From NCBI RefSeq assembly GCF_017315945.1, contig NZ_JAFLWI010000010.1:1-52454 (forward strand): a stretch of DNA of 52,454 bases, in the 5' to 3' direction. Origin of the DNA: Candidatus Enterococcus courvalinii. Its GTDB lineage: Bacteria; Bacillota; Bacilli; Lactobacillales; Enterococcaceae. Positions within the stretch are counted from its first letter, which is position 1. Each line of letters opens with the position of its first letter. Both the position numbers and the translations under genes were made by a program. The notes under the pieces are model-generated. The model saw nothing but the letters and a program-made list of their open reading frames with translations. It did not search any database and was not told the DNA's origin. Below, piece by piece: positions 19,996-27,560 of the stretch.

Positions 19996-21798
19996 ATGAA
20001 CTATTCATTAAACTGGGATCTTGACTCTATTTTTTCTGGAGGAAGTAATTCTTTAGCATTAAATGAACGCCTGGCTGAACTTGAATCACAAATGAAAGAC
20101 TACTATCAATTTGTCGGTGATTGGGAATTTTCACCAGAGAATTTTGAACAACTACAAACTATTTTACAACTTCAAGCAAAAATTTCTGATGGATTTACTC
20201 AATGTGATAGTTACATCACAGCCTTATTATCTGCAAATGTAAATGATTCACAAGCAAAAATTTTATCTGGAAAACTTTATGCACTTCTTCCTCGACTACA
20301 ATCAGCAGAAACTGTCCTTTCGACAAAATTTGCAAAAATAAATGAAGAACATTGGCAATTATTACTTGCAAATTCTGATTTTCAACCACTTGCGTTTCGT
20401 TTAAATGAAATTCGTCGTGACGGTGCACAATTATTATCAGAATCTGAAGAAAATATTATCAATACTCTAGCACTTGATGGACTAAATGCTTGGAGTAGCC
20501 ATTACGATACCATCGTTGCTAGCATCACAATTCCTTTCACTCAGAACGGCGAAACAGTCGAGCTTTCTGCTGGACAAGCATTCAATAAAATGATGAGCGA
20601 TCCTGACCCTGAAGTTAGAAAAACATTATTCTTTGCTTGGGAAGCAGCATGGAAAGAAAAAGCACCACTATTTGTCGACACGCTAAATCATTTAGATGGT
20701 TTCCGCTTATCCACTTACAAACTTCACGGTATTACTGATTATCTGCAAAAGCCGTTAGAGTACAATCGTTTAAAAAAAGAAACTCTTGATATTATGTGGT
20801 CAACAATTGAGAAGAACAAACAACCTTTAGTAGACTATCTGACAAGAAAAGCAAATCTTTTCGGTAAAGAAAAAATGGAGTGGCAAGATCAAGATGCACC
20901 AATTATTTTAGGGAATTTGGAAGAAAAAACTTTTACCTTTGATGAAGCTGCGGCATTTATCATCGAAAACTTTAAAAAATTCAGTCCAAAAATGGCTAAC
21001 TTTGCTCAATCAGCATTTGAAAAAAGTTGGATTGAAGCGGAAGATCGTCCAGGAAAACGCCCAGGTGGTTACTGCACCGAATTGCCTGAAACAAAAGAAT
21101 CAAGAATCTTCATGACCTATAGTAACTCCGTAAACGAGGTCGCTACCTTAGCACATGAACTTGGTCACGCCTTCCACAGTAGTACAATGTGGGATCTTTC
21201 TTCATTGAACCGTGAATATGCAATGAATGTCGCAGAAACTGCGAGCACTTTTGCAGAATTGATAGTAGCAGATGCTACCTTAAAAGCTGCAAAATCTAAA
21301 GAAGAACAAATCAATTTACTAGATACTAAGTTACAAAATGCTCTAGCAATGTTCATGAACATTCATTCACGTTTTATTTTTGAAAATAATTTTTATGCAG
21401 CTCGTCAAAAAGGGTTAGTTTCTGCAGAAGAAATAACATCGATGATGGTTGATGCACAAAAAGAAGGCTATCAAAATTCATTAGCTAGTTATCATCCGTA
21501 TTTCTGGGCAGCAAAATTACATTTCTTTATTGATGATGTACCATTTTATAACTTTCCGTACACATTTGGTTATCTATTCAGTATGGGAATTTATGCTTAT
21601 GCTAATCAAAAAAGCACAAACTTTGAACAAGAATATATTGATTTGCTAAGAGATACAGCATCCATGACCACTGAAGAATTAGCTGAAAAACACCTTGGTG
21701 TTGATTTAACAAAACCAGATTTCTGGCAAGCTGGAATTGATATGGTTTTAGATGATATTCAACAATTTATGGAATTAACAGAAGAATTTGTGCAATAA
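19996..21798 (+). CDS. pepF: Oligoendopeptidase F (M3 family)
   Basis: Cytosolic zinc metallopeptidase that cleaves peptides of roughly 7-17 residues taken up or produced by protein turnover. At 600 residues it is normal for PepF. The zinc site HELGH is at 387-391, in the context LAHELGHAFHSS, and the third ligand region follows as NVAETASTFAEL. The N-terminal domain is the usual helical M3 lid. ATG start behind GAAGGGAG. It is monocistronic, ended by a long hairpin. Lactic bacteria often carry two PepF copies; I cannot say which this one corresponds to. Confidence 0.96.
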   Translation: MNYSLNWDLDSIFSGGSNSLALNERLAELESQMKDYYQFVGDWEFSPENFEQLQTILQLQAKISDGFTQCDSYITALLSANVNDSQAKILSGKLYALLPRLQSAETVLSTKFAKINEEHWQLLLANSDFQPLAFRLNEIRRDGAQLLSESEENIINTLALDGLNAWSSHYDTIVASITIPFTQNGETVELSAGQAFNKMMSDPDPEVRKTLFFAWEAAWKEKAPLFVDTLNHLDGFRLSTYKLHGITDYLQKPLEYNRLKKETLDIMWSTIEKNKQPLVDYLTRKANLFGKEKMEWQDQDAPIILGNLEEKTFTFDEAAAFIIENFKKFSPKMANFAQSAFEKSWIEAEDRPGKRPGGYCTELPETKESRIFMTYSNSVNEVATLAHELGHAFHSSTMWDLSSLNREYAMNVAETASTFAELIVADATLKAAKSKEEQINLLDTKLQNALAMFMNIHSRFIFENNFYAARQKGLVSAEEITSMMVDAQKEGYQNSLASYHPYFWAAKLHFFIDDVPFYNFPYTFGYLFSMGIYAYANQKSTNFEQEYIDLLRDTASMTTEELAEKHLGVDLTKPDFWQAGIDMVLDDIQQFMELTEEFVQ

Positions 21799-21810
21799 TT
21801 CTTCTATCAC

Positions 21811-21856
21811 AAAACGCATGGTCGACTTTTCAATCAAAGAATCGTCCATGCGTTTT
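21811..21856 (+). terminator. pepF terminator
   Basis: A perfect 11-base inverted repeat AAAACGCATGG (21811-21821) / (21846-21856) with a 24-base loop. The T run is inside the 3' arm, so it is a moderate terminator. The next hairpin downstream can act as back-up. Confidence 0.65.
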
Positions 21857-21870
21857 AGTTAAGTAAAAAC

Positions 21871-21906
21871 AAAAAAGAGTTAGGCAAATGCCTAACTCTT
21901 TTTTTC
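21871..21906. terminator. Bidirectional terminator between pepF and sagA
   Basis: A nearly perfect 16-base stem with a tiny loop (21871-21886 / 21889-21904), bounded by A run and T run, so it works on both strands. It ends sagA on the minus strand and backs up pepF on the plus strand. Confidence 0.9.
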
Positions 21907-21914
21907 AATTAAAA

Positions 21915-23471
21915 TTACATACTAACTGCAAAGTCAGGTGCAAACCATTGAACTGAGCCAACTTTTACACTTTCACCTGGTTGAGGTGCGTGGATATATT
22001 GTCCACCACCTAAAGCAATTGCTACGTGGTAAGTTCCACCAGCTGAACCCCAGAATAATAAGTCTCCTGCTTTAGCTTGAGAAACTGAAATTTTTGTTCC
22101 AGCTTGTTCTTGAGGAACAGTATAACCGCCGATATCACGACCAGTTACTTGTAAGTATACATAGCGTGTAAATCCTGAGCAGTCAAATCCTGCTGGAGTT
22201 TTTCCACCCCAAACATACGGTGTACCAATATATTTGTAAGCTTCTGCTACGATAGCTGAACCATTAACAGATGATGAACCACCAGTTGATGGAGGTGTAA
22301 CAGGTTTAGATGGTGTAGTTGAACCACTGTTGCCAGTATTTGAACTGTCATTGCCAGTACTTGGTGTTGTTGGTTCTTGAACCACAGGAGCTTCTGAAGA
22401 TGAATCTTCTGTTACAGGAGCTTCCGGTGTTGTTGATTCTTCAGGTACTGAAGTCTCAGGTGTTGTAGACTCTTCAGGTGCTGAAGTTTCAGGTACTGTT
22501 GATTCTTCAGGCGTTGAAGTTTCAGGTGCTGTTGATTCTTCAGGTGTTGTTGATTCTTCTGTTACTGAAGATTCTGGCGTTGTTGATCCTTCTACTACTG
22601 AAGATTCAGATGTTGCTGCTTCTGAAGATTCAGATACTACAGTTGATTCAGTAGCTGTAGATTCAGAAACTGCTGTTTGAGCAGCAGCTTGAGCTTCTGC
22701 TTGTTCACGTGCTTCTTTTTCAGCTTTTTCTTGAGCAGCTTGTTGACGTGCTTGTTCTGCTAAACGTTCTTGTTCGCGAATACGAGCTTGTTCCGCTTCA
22801 GCTTCTGCTTTTTGGCGGTTTAAATCAGCTTTCTTATCTTCAGCAGTTGCTTGTTCTGCAGCTAATGATGTTTTCATTACATTCAAGTCAGCTTGTGCAG
22901 ATAAAAGATCACCTTTTTGAGCTTCTAACGTTGCTTGATTTTCAGCAAGTTCTTGTTGTTTTTGTTTGTTTTCAGCTTGTTTGTCTTCAACAGCTTTTTT
23001 ATCTTCTTTTTGTTGTTCAATTAATTCATTGTTTGCTTTAACGATTGTTGTCATCGCATGAATACGACCAACAGCATCTGCCAATGAATCTGCATCCATT
23101 ACAGCATCAATGTAATTTGAACTTGTGTTTTTTACTTGTGCTTCACGCGCTTGATTTTGAATTGTATCTTGGCGTTTTTCAATACGTTCTTGTAAATCTG
23201 CAATTTCTTTTTCTAATTGAGCAGATTCATTACGTAAAGTTTCTTGTTTTGATAATAAATCTTGAGCTTGTGTGTTAATATCAGTAACTTGACTTTCCAA
23301 AGCATCAATTTGTGATTGTGCATCTAATTGTTGGTTTTGTAGGTCCGCAATTTTCTTATCTTGTTGTTGGATCTGTGAATCGAAATCATCTGCCGCGGCA
23401 GCGATCGGTGATGCTACGGCAGTTAAAGTCATTGAACAAACCATTACTGCTGATAATAAACTCTTTTTCAC
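21915..23471 (-). CDS. sagA: Secreted peptidoglycan hydrolase SagA (NlpC/P60)
   Basis: A 518-residue secreted protein. The signal peptide spans 1-26 (cleavage near AAAA-DDF) and a long Gln/Lys-rich coiled coil about 29-260. A Ser/Thr/Pro/Glu region (268-400) contains four 11-residue repeats of type PEESTxPETSx (310-353). The C-terminal NlpC/P60 domain (404-518) has catalytic Cys 431 (DCSGF), His 482 (YHVAIA) and His 494 (IHAP). E. faecium SagA is a D,L-endopeptidase that releases muropeptides and is abundant in the medium; the match in layout and N-terminus is close. The start is GTG with GGAGGAA. The extended -10 promoter at 23543-23551 is preceded by WalR-like half-sites. Location beside mreCD fits a cell-wall role. 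Confidence 0.95.
   Translation of the reverse strand: MKKSLLSAVMVCSMTLTAVASPIAAAADDFDSQIQQQDKKIADLQNQQLDAQSQIDALESQVTDINTQAQDLLSKQETLRNESAQLEKEIADLQERIEKRQDTIQNQAREAQVKNTSSNYIDAVMDADSLADAVGRIHAMTTIVKANNELIEQQKEDKKAVEDKQAENKQKQQELAENQATLEAQKGDLLSAQADLNVMKTSLAAEQATAEDKKADLNRQKAEAEAEQARIREQERLAEQARQQAAQEKAEKEAREQAEAQAAAQTAVSESTATESTVVSESSEAATSESSVVEGSTTPESSVTEESTTPEESTAPETSTPEESTVPETSAPEESTTPETSVPEESTTPEAPVTEDSSSEAPVVQEPTTPSTGNDSSNTGNSGSTTPSKPVTPPSTGGSSSVNGSAIVAEAYKYIGTPYVWGGKTPAGFDCSGFTRYVYLQVTGRDIGGYTVPQEQAGTKISVSQAKAGDLLFWGSAGGTYHVAIALGGGQYIHAPQPGESVKVGSVQWFAPDFAVSM
22413..22544 (-). repeat. Four 33-bp tandem repeats within sagA
   Basis: Four consecutive 33-bp units encode PEESTAPETST, PEESTVPETSA, PEESTTPETSV and PEESTTPEAPV. 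The units differ mostly at third positions and at residues 6 and 11. Less regular Ser/Thr/Glu/Pro sequence continues on both sides. Such in-frame repeats vary in copy number between strains by slippage or recombination. Confidence 0.85.
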
Positions 23472-23542
23472 TCTTCATTCCTCCGACTGGCTTAATTTAA
23501 TAAATATCTAAAAATATTTAAGTCTTTCTTAACGATATGAAA

Positions 23543-23551
23543 ATTGTACCA
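23543..23551 (-). promoter_or_regulatory. sagA promoter (extended -10)
   Basis: Minus strand TGG-TACAAT (23551-23543). A perfect TTGACA (23565-23560) lies 11 bases upstream of the -10, too close to be its -35. Upstream, TGTAAC followed after five bases by TATTAT resembles the WalR motif TGTWAH-N5-TGTWAH, with a poor second half. Confidence 0.5.
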
Positions 23552-23632
23552 TAGCTGTATGTCAACGATATAATAGTTATGTTACAAAAATATTTCAAAA
23601 TACAATTATAAAATGACAAAATTGTTAGGAAC

Positions 23633-23665
23633 AAAAAAAGAAATTATTCATCACTGAATAATTTC
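23633..23665 (-). terminator. mreD terminator overlapping its last codons
   Basis: A perfect 11-base stem 23640-23650 / 23655-23665 with a 4-base loop, followed on the minus strand by seven T. The mreD stop codon (23644-23646) is inside the 3' arm, so the end of the gene is part of the terminator. Confidence 0.88.
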
Positions 23666-24153
23666 TTAAATGGGAATACAAATATAGCAAAAATAATCAT
23701 ATTTAATAGCAATGTTGGTCCTAAAAACTGGGTAATAAAGTAGTTCGTATTAACTATTGCAAGTTTGAAAATCAACTGGATGATTAACGTAAATAGTTCA
23801 TACCCAGTCACAAAAATAATCATACTAAAAAATTCAGTAAATATATTTGTATGAATCGTTTGACTCATTGAGTACATAATAAAAATAATTAGTGGAAGTG
23901 CTACAGCGTAAATGCCAATGACGCCAATATAATACATATCAAAAACAGCGCCTAAAATAATTGTCGTAATTAACAGATATCTTTTTGAAAAACTCAGGCT
24001 ACAAAATAGTAATGCGAGAATCAAAAAATGTGCATTTGCCATGTAGACACCCTTGGTCCACTCACCTAAAACTCTAGTTACCTGTCCATCCAAAAGCATA
24101 AGAAAGAATAAGATAACAGGCAAGTAATACTTCATCGTTTCTTTTTTCAGCAT
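23644..24153 (-). CDS. mreD: Rod shape-determining protein MreD
   Basis: A 169-residue integral membrane protein with about five or six hydrophobic segments, the usual MreD form (YYLPVILFFLMLLDGQV near the start). It works with MreC in the peripheral peptidoglycan synthesis complex; in ovococci this supports slight elongation. It starts with ATG 3 bases after the mreC stop, behind GGAGGA that lies at the mreC end, so the two are coupled. Its 3' end forms the terminator. There is no mreB in the window, as expected for an ovococcus. Confidence 0.93.
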   Translation of the reverse strand: MLKKETMKYYLPVILFFLMLLDGQVTRVLGEWTKGVYMANAHFLILALLFCSLSFSKRYLLITTIILGAVFDMYYIGVIGIYAVALPLIIFIMYSMSQTIHTNIFTEFFSMIIFVTGYELFTLIIQLIFKLAIVNTNYFITQFLGPTLLLNMIIFAIFVFPFKKLFSDE

Positions 24154-24156
24154 AAA

Positions 24157-25014
24157 CTATTCATCCTCCACTAAACGTTGGATGATCGTTACAACGGATA
24201 AGTCATACATCTGTGCATAAGGTTTGATATAAACTTCTCGATCTAGGCCATTACTGTCAGGTTTGACTTTTGTAACTGTCCCGATTGGCAAGTTAGCAGG
24301 TGAATTACCACCTAAACCAGATGTCTGTACAACATCGCCTTCTTTGATGTCTGTATCACCAGTCAGTTGCGTTGCAACCAATGCTTGCCCAGTTTCGTCG
24401 TACCCCTTAAGTAAACCAAAAGCATCTCCATTTGCAGAGTTCACTTTTACTGGAAAATGATCTGAGCTTTCATTAGCTGAAGTTAGTAATTCAACTTTGG
24501 AAGAAGCTGCATTTACCTCAACTACTCGTCCAACTAAACCTTTTTGTGACATAACAGCCATATTTGATTTGACGCCATCTCTTGAACCTTTATCAACAGT
24601 CAACATATCTTGCCAACTATCAGGTGAACGGGTAATCACGTTAGCCGTGACTTTCTCATAACTAGTCAAGGTTTGATTCAAATCAAGCTCTTTCTTCAAT
24701 GATTCAATTTCTTTTTGATAATTTTTATTTTGTTGCGCCACTTCATCATAACTGTCTAAGCGCTCTTTTAGTCGCTCATTTTCAGAATAAGTAGAAAATA
24801 AATTGTGGACAGAATTCACACCGTTTCCGACCCATCTTGCTGGTGCAAAAACGGCTTTGTCAATAATAGCAACACTGTCATTAACAACAGATTGAAATAA
24901 ATTGGTTTTTCCTTCATTTGCTCGTTGAGCAGCTGTTACACTTAAAATTGTCACCACAATAATGACAATAATCAACGTAATAATAATATTTTTATTGGGA
25001 TTGAACTTCTTCAC
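24157..25014 (-). CDS. mreC: Cell shape-determining protein MreC
   Basis: A 285-residue bitopic membrane protein. One N-terminal membrane segment (about 9-28) is followed by a coiled coil (about 70-110) and the two-lobed beta-barrel MreC domain (from VITRSPDSWQDMLTVDKGSRDGV to the VVTIIQRL end). It scaffolds peripheral wall synthesis with MreD and class A/B synthases. The start is GTG, with GAGGTG five bases upstream. It is transcribed with mreD from a promoter in the 167-base gap after thiN. No terminator is visible after thiN, so read-through from rsgA-rpe-thiN is possible. Confidence 0.95.
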   Translation of the reverse strand: MKKFNPNKNIIITLIIVIIVVTILSVTAAQRANEGKTNLFQSVVNDSVAIIDKAVFAPARWVGNGVNSVHNLFSTYSENERLKERLDSYDEVAQQNKNYQKEIESLKKELDLNQTLTSYEKVTANVITRSPDSWQDMLTVDKGSRDGVKSNMAVMSQKGLVGRVVEVNAASSKVELLTSANESSDHFPVKVNSANGDAFGLLKGYDETGQALVATQLTGDTDIKEGDVVQTSGLGGNSPANLPIGTVTKVKPDSNGLDREVYIKPYAQMYDLSVVTIIQRLVEDE

Positions 25015-25049
25015 AAAGACACCTCGAATTAATTAGACTCTTGCATTTA

Positions 25050-25078
25050 ATTTTAGCACTAAACACCTTGAAACAAAA
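25050..25078 (-). promoter_or_regulatory. Probable mreCD promoter
   Basis: Minus strand: TTTTGT (25078-25073), 17-base spacer, TAAAAT (25055-25050) with TGC directly upstream of the -10 (extended -10). Confidence 0.5.
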
Positions 25079-25181
25079 GGCAAGTTACTTCTCTTAATCT
25101 TTTTTTAGCAAATCTTTTTCACTATACTTACTTTAGTTGTTCAAGTGTCCACGTTTGTGAAATTCTAGCCAAGGAAGTTCC

Positions 25182-25820
25182 TTAATCTTTGCTTTGAATT
25201 ACAGCTATTACACCCGTTTCAAATGAAAATTTAGCTGTATCAGAAACAAATTCATTACTTGCATATGAAGTTGGCTGAGCAACAGTGGTATCTTCCAGTT
25301 CATATTTACTTTCTTTGATATTCAGATGATTGACAGGCGTCAAACAACAGTAAGCCAAGTATTTCATTTCTGGTATTTTTTTAATCGAATAACTGCCTGG
25401 CAAATAATAGCTCAAATTGTTTTGACGATCTGCCAGAGTCAATCGCTGAATATATGGCTGAAAACGCGGTTCCAATCCTAACCATAAGTTAGATAGCAAA
25501 TGATCTAAGCGACCACCAGTAGCTCCTACTAAAGTGTACTCTGCTTCAGGGTAGCGTTCAAATGTGGAAACCAATGCTAATTGAGTGTCCGTGTCGTCTT
25601 TTTCTGCTGGTGATTGAACAACCAACTCTGCTTGCGAAAAAACATAAGTGCGTTCTTCCTCATTCAACGAATCAAAATCACCTACAGCGATTTCTACAGA
25701 TAAACCTTGTTGCAATAAATAGAACGCTCCACGGTCAATACCAACATGATAGTCATACTCAGAGCTTGTTATCTCTGGCCATTCTTGAGGTGACCCGCCT
25801 GCTGCTAATAAAATTTTCAT
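25182..25820 (-). CDS. thiN: Thiamine diphosphokinase
   Basis: Transfers pyrophosphate from ATP to thiamine to make thiamine diphosphate, the active cofactor. The 212 residues show the family hallmarks GIDRGAFYLLQQG, AVGDFDSL (metal/ATP-binding Asp residues) and SPAEKDDTDTQLAL, then GATGGRLDHLLSN. It starts one base after the rpe stop, with its Shine-Dalgarno inside rpe. The order rsgA-rpe-thiN is the standard Firmicutes arrangement. Confidence 0.95.
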   Translation of the reverse strand: MKILLAAGGSPQEWPEITSSEYDYHVGIDRGAFYLLQQGLSVEIAVGDFDSLNEEERTYVFSQAELVVQSPAEKDDTDTQLALVSTFERYPEAEYTLVGATGGRLDHLLSNLWLGLEPRFQPYIQRLTLADRQNNLSYYLPGSYSIKKIPEMKYLAYCCLTPVNHLNIKESKYELEDTTVAQPTSYASNEFVSDTAKFSFETGVIAVIQSKD

Positions 25821-25821
25821 T

Positions 25822-26472
25822 TTAGCTCAAAGCCTCTTTTAATTGATTGATTTGATGAATTGGATCTTCTGAAGCATAGATGTAAGAGCCTGCAACAAAA
25901 ACATCTGCTCCTGCCTCTTTACAAATTTTTGCTGTTTCTGGAACAATTCCACCGTCAACTTCGATTGCGTAATGATACCCGTTTTCTTGACGAAGCAAAT
26001 CTAATTCAGCGATTTTAACAACTGTTTCTTCAATAAAACTTTGACCTCCAAAACCAGGATTTACAGTCATAACCAAGACTTGATCAACAATAGACAACAC
26101 ATGTTGGATTGACGAAACAGGTGTACCGGGATTGATCACAACACCCGATTTTACTCCTAAATCATTGATCATTTGAACAGCTCGATGAATATGTGGTGTT
26201 GATTCGGCGTGGACAGTAATAATGTCGGAACCAGCTTTCGCGAAATCCGTAATATAATTTTCTGGATTTATAATCATCAAATGGACATCCAAAGGTAATT
26301 TCGTCACAGGACGGATTGCTTGGACAACATTGGGCCCTAATGTAATGTTTGGTACAAATTGGCCATCCATAACATCGACATGGATGTAATCTGCTCCGCC
26401 TTTTTCTACTAATTCAATATCACGTTGTAAGTTGGCAAAGTCTGCACTTAAGATTGATGGTGCTAATTTCAT
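25822..26472 (-). CDS. rpe: Ribulose-phosphate 3-epimerase
   Basis: Pentose phosphate pathway enzyme interconverting ribulose-5-phosphate and xylulose-5-phosphate. The 216-residue TIM barrel contains the metal-binding and catalytic motifs: SILSADFANL (1st strand), HVDVMDGQFVPNITLG, DVHLMI, MTVNPGFGGQSF and EVDGGI. ATG start behind AGGGGG, 11 bases after rsgA; co-transcribed with rsgA and thiN. Confidence 0.97.
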   Translation of the reverse strand: MKLAPSILSADFANLQRDIELVEKGGADYIHVDVMDGQFVPNITLGPNVVQAIRPVTKLPLDVHLMIINPENYITDFAKAGSDIITVHAESTPHIHRAVQMINDLGVKSGVVINPGTPVSSIQHVLSIVDQVLVMTVNPGFGGQSFIEETVVKIAELDLLRQENGYHYAIEVDGGIVPETAKICKEAGADVFVAGSYIYASEDPIHQINQLKEALS

Positions 26473-26483
26473 TTGATTTCCCC

Positions 26484-27380
26484 CTATTTTCTTTTACTCT
26501 CTTTTTTGTAAATGGGTCTTCGTTTTTCAACCTCTTGTAAAAATTGCAAATAGTTATCATAGCGTGTTTGTGCAATTTCCCCATTTTCCACTTGATGCTT
26601 GACCTCACACCCAGGTTCTTTCGCGTGCATGCATTCACGAAAACGACAGTGTGCAGACGCTTCAACAAATTCTGGAAATTGTTTTGGTAATTCTGTTGCT
26701 TCAATCGTTAGAAAATCAATCGAACTAAAGCCTGGCGTATCAGCGACTAATCCATCGTACAACGGAATTAATTCAACATGACGCGTTGTATGCTTTCCTC
26801 GGCCAAGAGAATCTGAGATTTCTGCTGTTGCTAACTGTAATTCTGGCGAAATTTGATTAAGCAACGTGGACTTACCTGCCCCTGACTGCCCCATAAAAAC
26901 AGTTAATTGGTTTGGAAAATAACGAATTAATTCGTCAGTATCTCCTGATTGTTTCGGTACTATGACTGGATAACCAATTTTCTCATAGACTTCTTTGATC
27001 TCTTCAATTTTTGGATCGTTCGGTGCTAAGTCCGTTTTTGTTAGAAAAATAATTGGTCGGATCATTTCATACTCGAGCATCACTAAAAAACGATCCAGTA
27101 AATTCGCTGAAAAATTCGGTTCAACTAAACTTGTGACGATCACACCTAAATCAACATTCGTCACAGGCGGCCTTACTAATTGATTTTTTCGTGGCAAAAT
27201 TTCTAGTAAATAGCCATCTGTTTTATTTTCACTTTCAAAAATGACTTGGTCACCAACTAATGGACTGATTTTTCGATTACGGAAATTTCCTCTTCCTCGC
27301 GTTTGGTAGGTTTCCCCATCTGCATAAACATAATAAAAACCACTGATTGCTTTTCTAATTTGTCCTCTGATTTGTGCCAC
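26484..27380 (-). CDS. rsgA: Ribosome small subunit GTPase RsgA
   Basis: Circularly permuted GTPase that checks late 30S maturation. The N-terminal OB-fold (GQIRKAISGFYYVYADG) is followed by the G motifs in permuted order: TKTDL (G4), GQSGAGKSTLLN (G1), DTPGF (G3). The C-terminal zinc finger has C-x6-7-C-x-H-x5-C spacing (HCRFRECMHAKEPGCEV). Length 298 is normal. The start is odd: the only canonical in-frame start, GTG at 27380, overlaps the Shine-Dalgarno GGAGG, and the upstream frame closes at a stop. It has its own extended -10 promoter and heads rsgA-rpe-thiN. Confidence 0.96.
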   Translation of the reverse strand: MAQIRGQIRKAISGFYYVYADGETYQTRGRGNFRNRKISPLVGDQVIFESENKTDGYLLEILPRKNQLVRPPVTNVDLGVIVTSLVEPNFSANLLDRFLVMLEYEMIRPIIFLTKTDLAPNDPKIEEIKEVYEKIGYPVIVPKQSGDTDELIRYFPNQLTVFMGQSGAGKSTLLNQISPELQLATAEISDSLGRGKHTTRHVELIPLYDGLVADTPGFSSIDFLTIEATELPKQFPEFVEASAHCRFRECMHAKEPGCEVKHQVENGEIAQTRYDNYLQFLQEVEKRRPIYKKESKRK

Positions 27381-27395
27381 CTCCGTTTTTTATTT

Positions 27396-27404
27396 ATTTT
27401 AACA
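27396..27404 (-). promoter_or_regulatory. rsgA promoter (extended -10)
   Basis: Minus strand TGT-TAAAAT (27404-27396), 16 bases before the rsgA start; no good -35. The leader would be very short. Confidence 0.45.
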
Positions 27405-27475
27405 CAGGAAAAAGAATTCTTATGCCTTTACAGGTAAACTTATTACGCTCTAAAAAATTTATTTTCCCTTTGTTC

Positions 27476-27526
27476 AAAAAAAAGAATCATGTCATTAGAT
27501 TTTCACTAACAACATAATTCTTTTTT
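27476..27526 (-). terminator. Terminator after the PASTA kinase gene
   Basis: A 9-base stem 27484-27492 / 27512-27520 (one G-U pair in minus RNA), extended by further inner pairs, followed on the minus strand by a run of eight T. It lies between the kinase and rsgA. Confidence 0.8.
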
Positions 27527-27560
27527 ACTTAATTAAATTACTGTTTCAAGACGTCTGTAT

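Noticed and set aside
22380-22680. Repeat region that could look like a CRISPR array
   Set aside because: The repeats are contiguous 33-bp units without spacers, in frame within sagA, and encode a Ser/Thr/Pro/Glu linker.
22709-23041. 110-codon plus-strand frame opposite sagA
   Set aside because: Leu/Val/Gln-rich mirror of the sagA coiled coil; no start signal and an antisense position.
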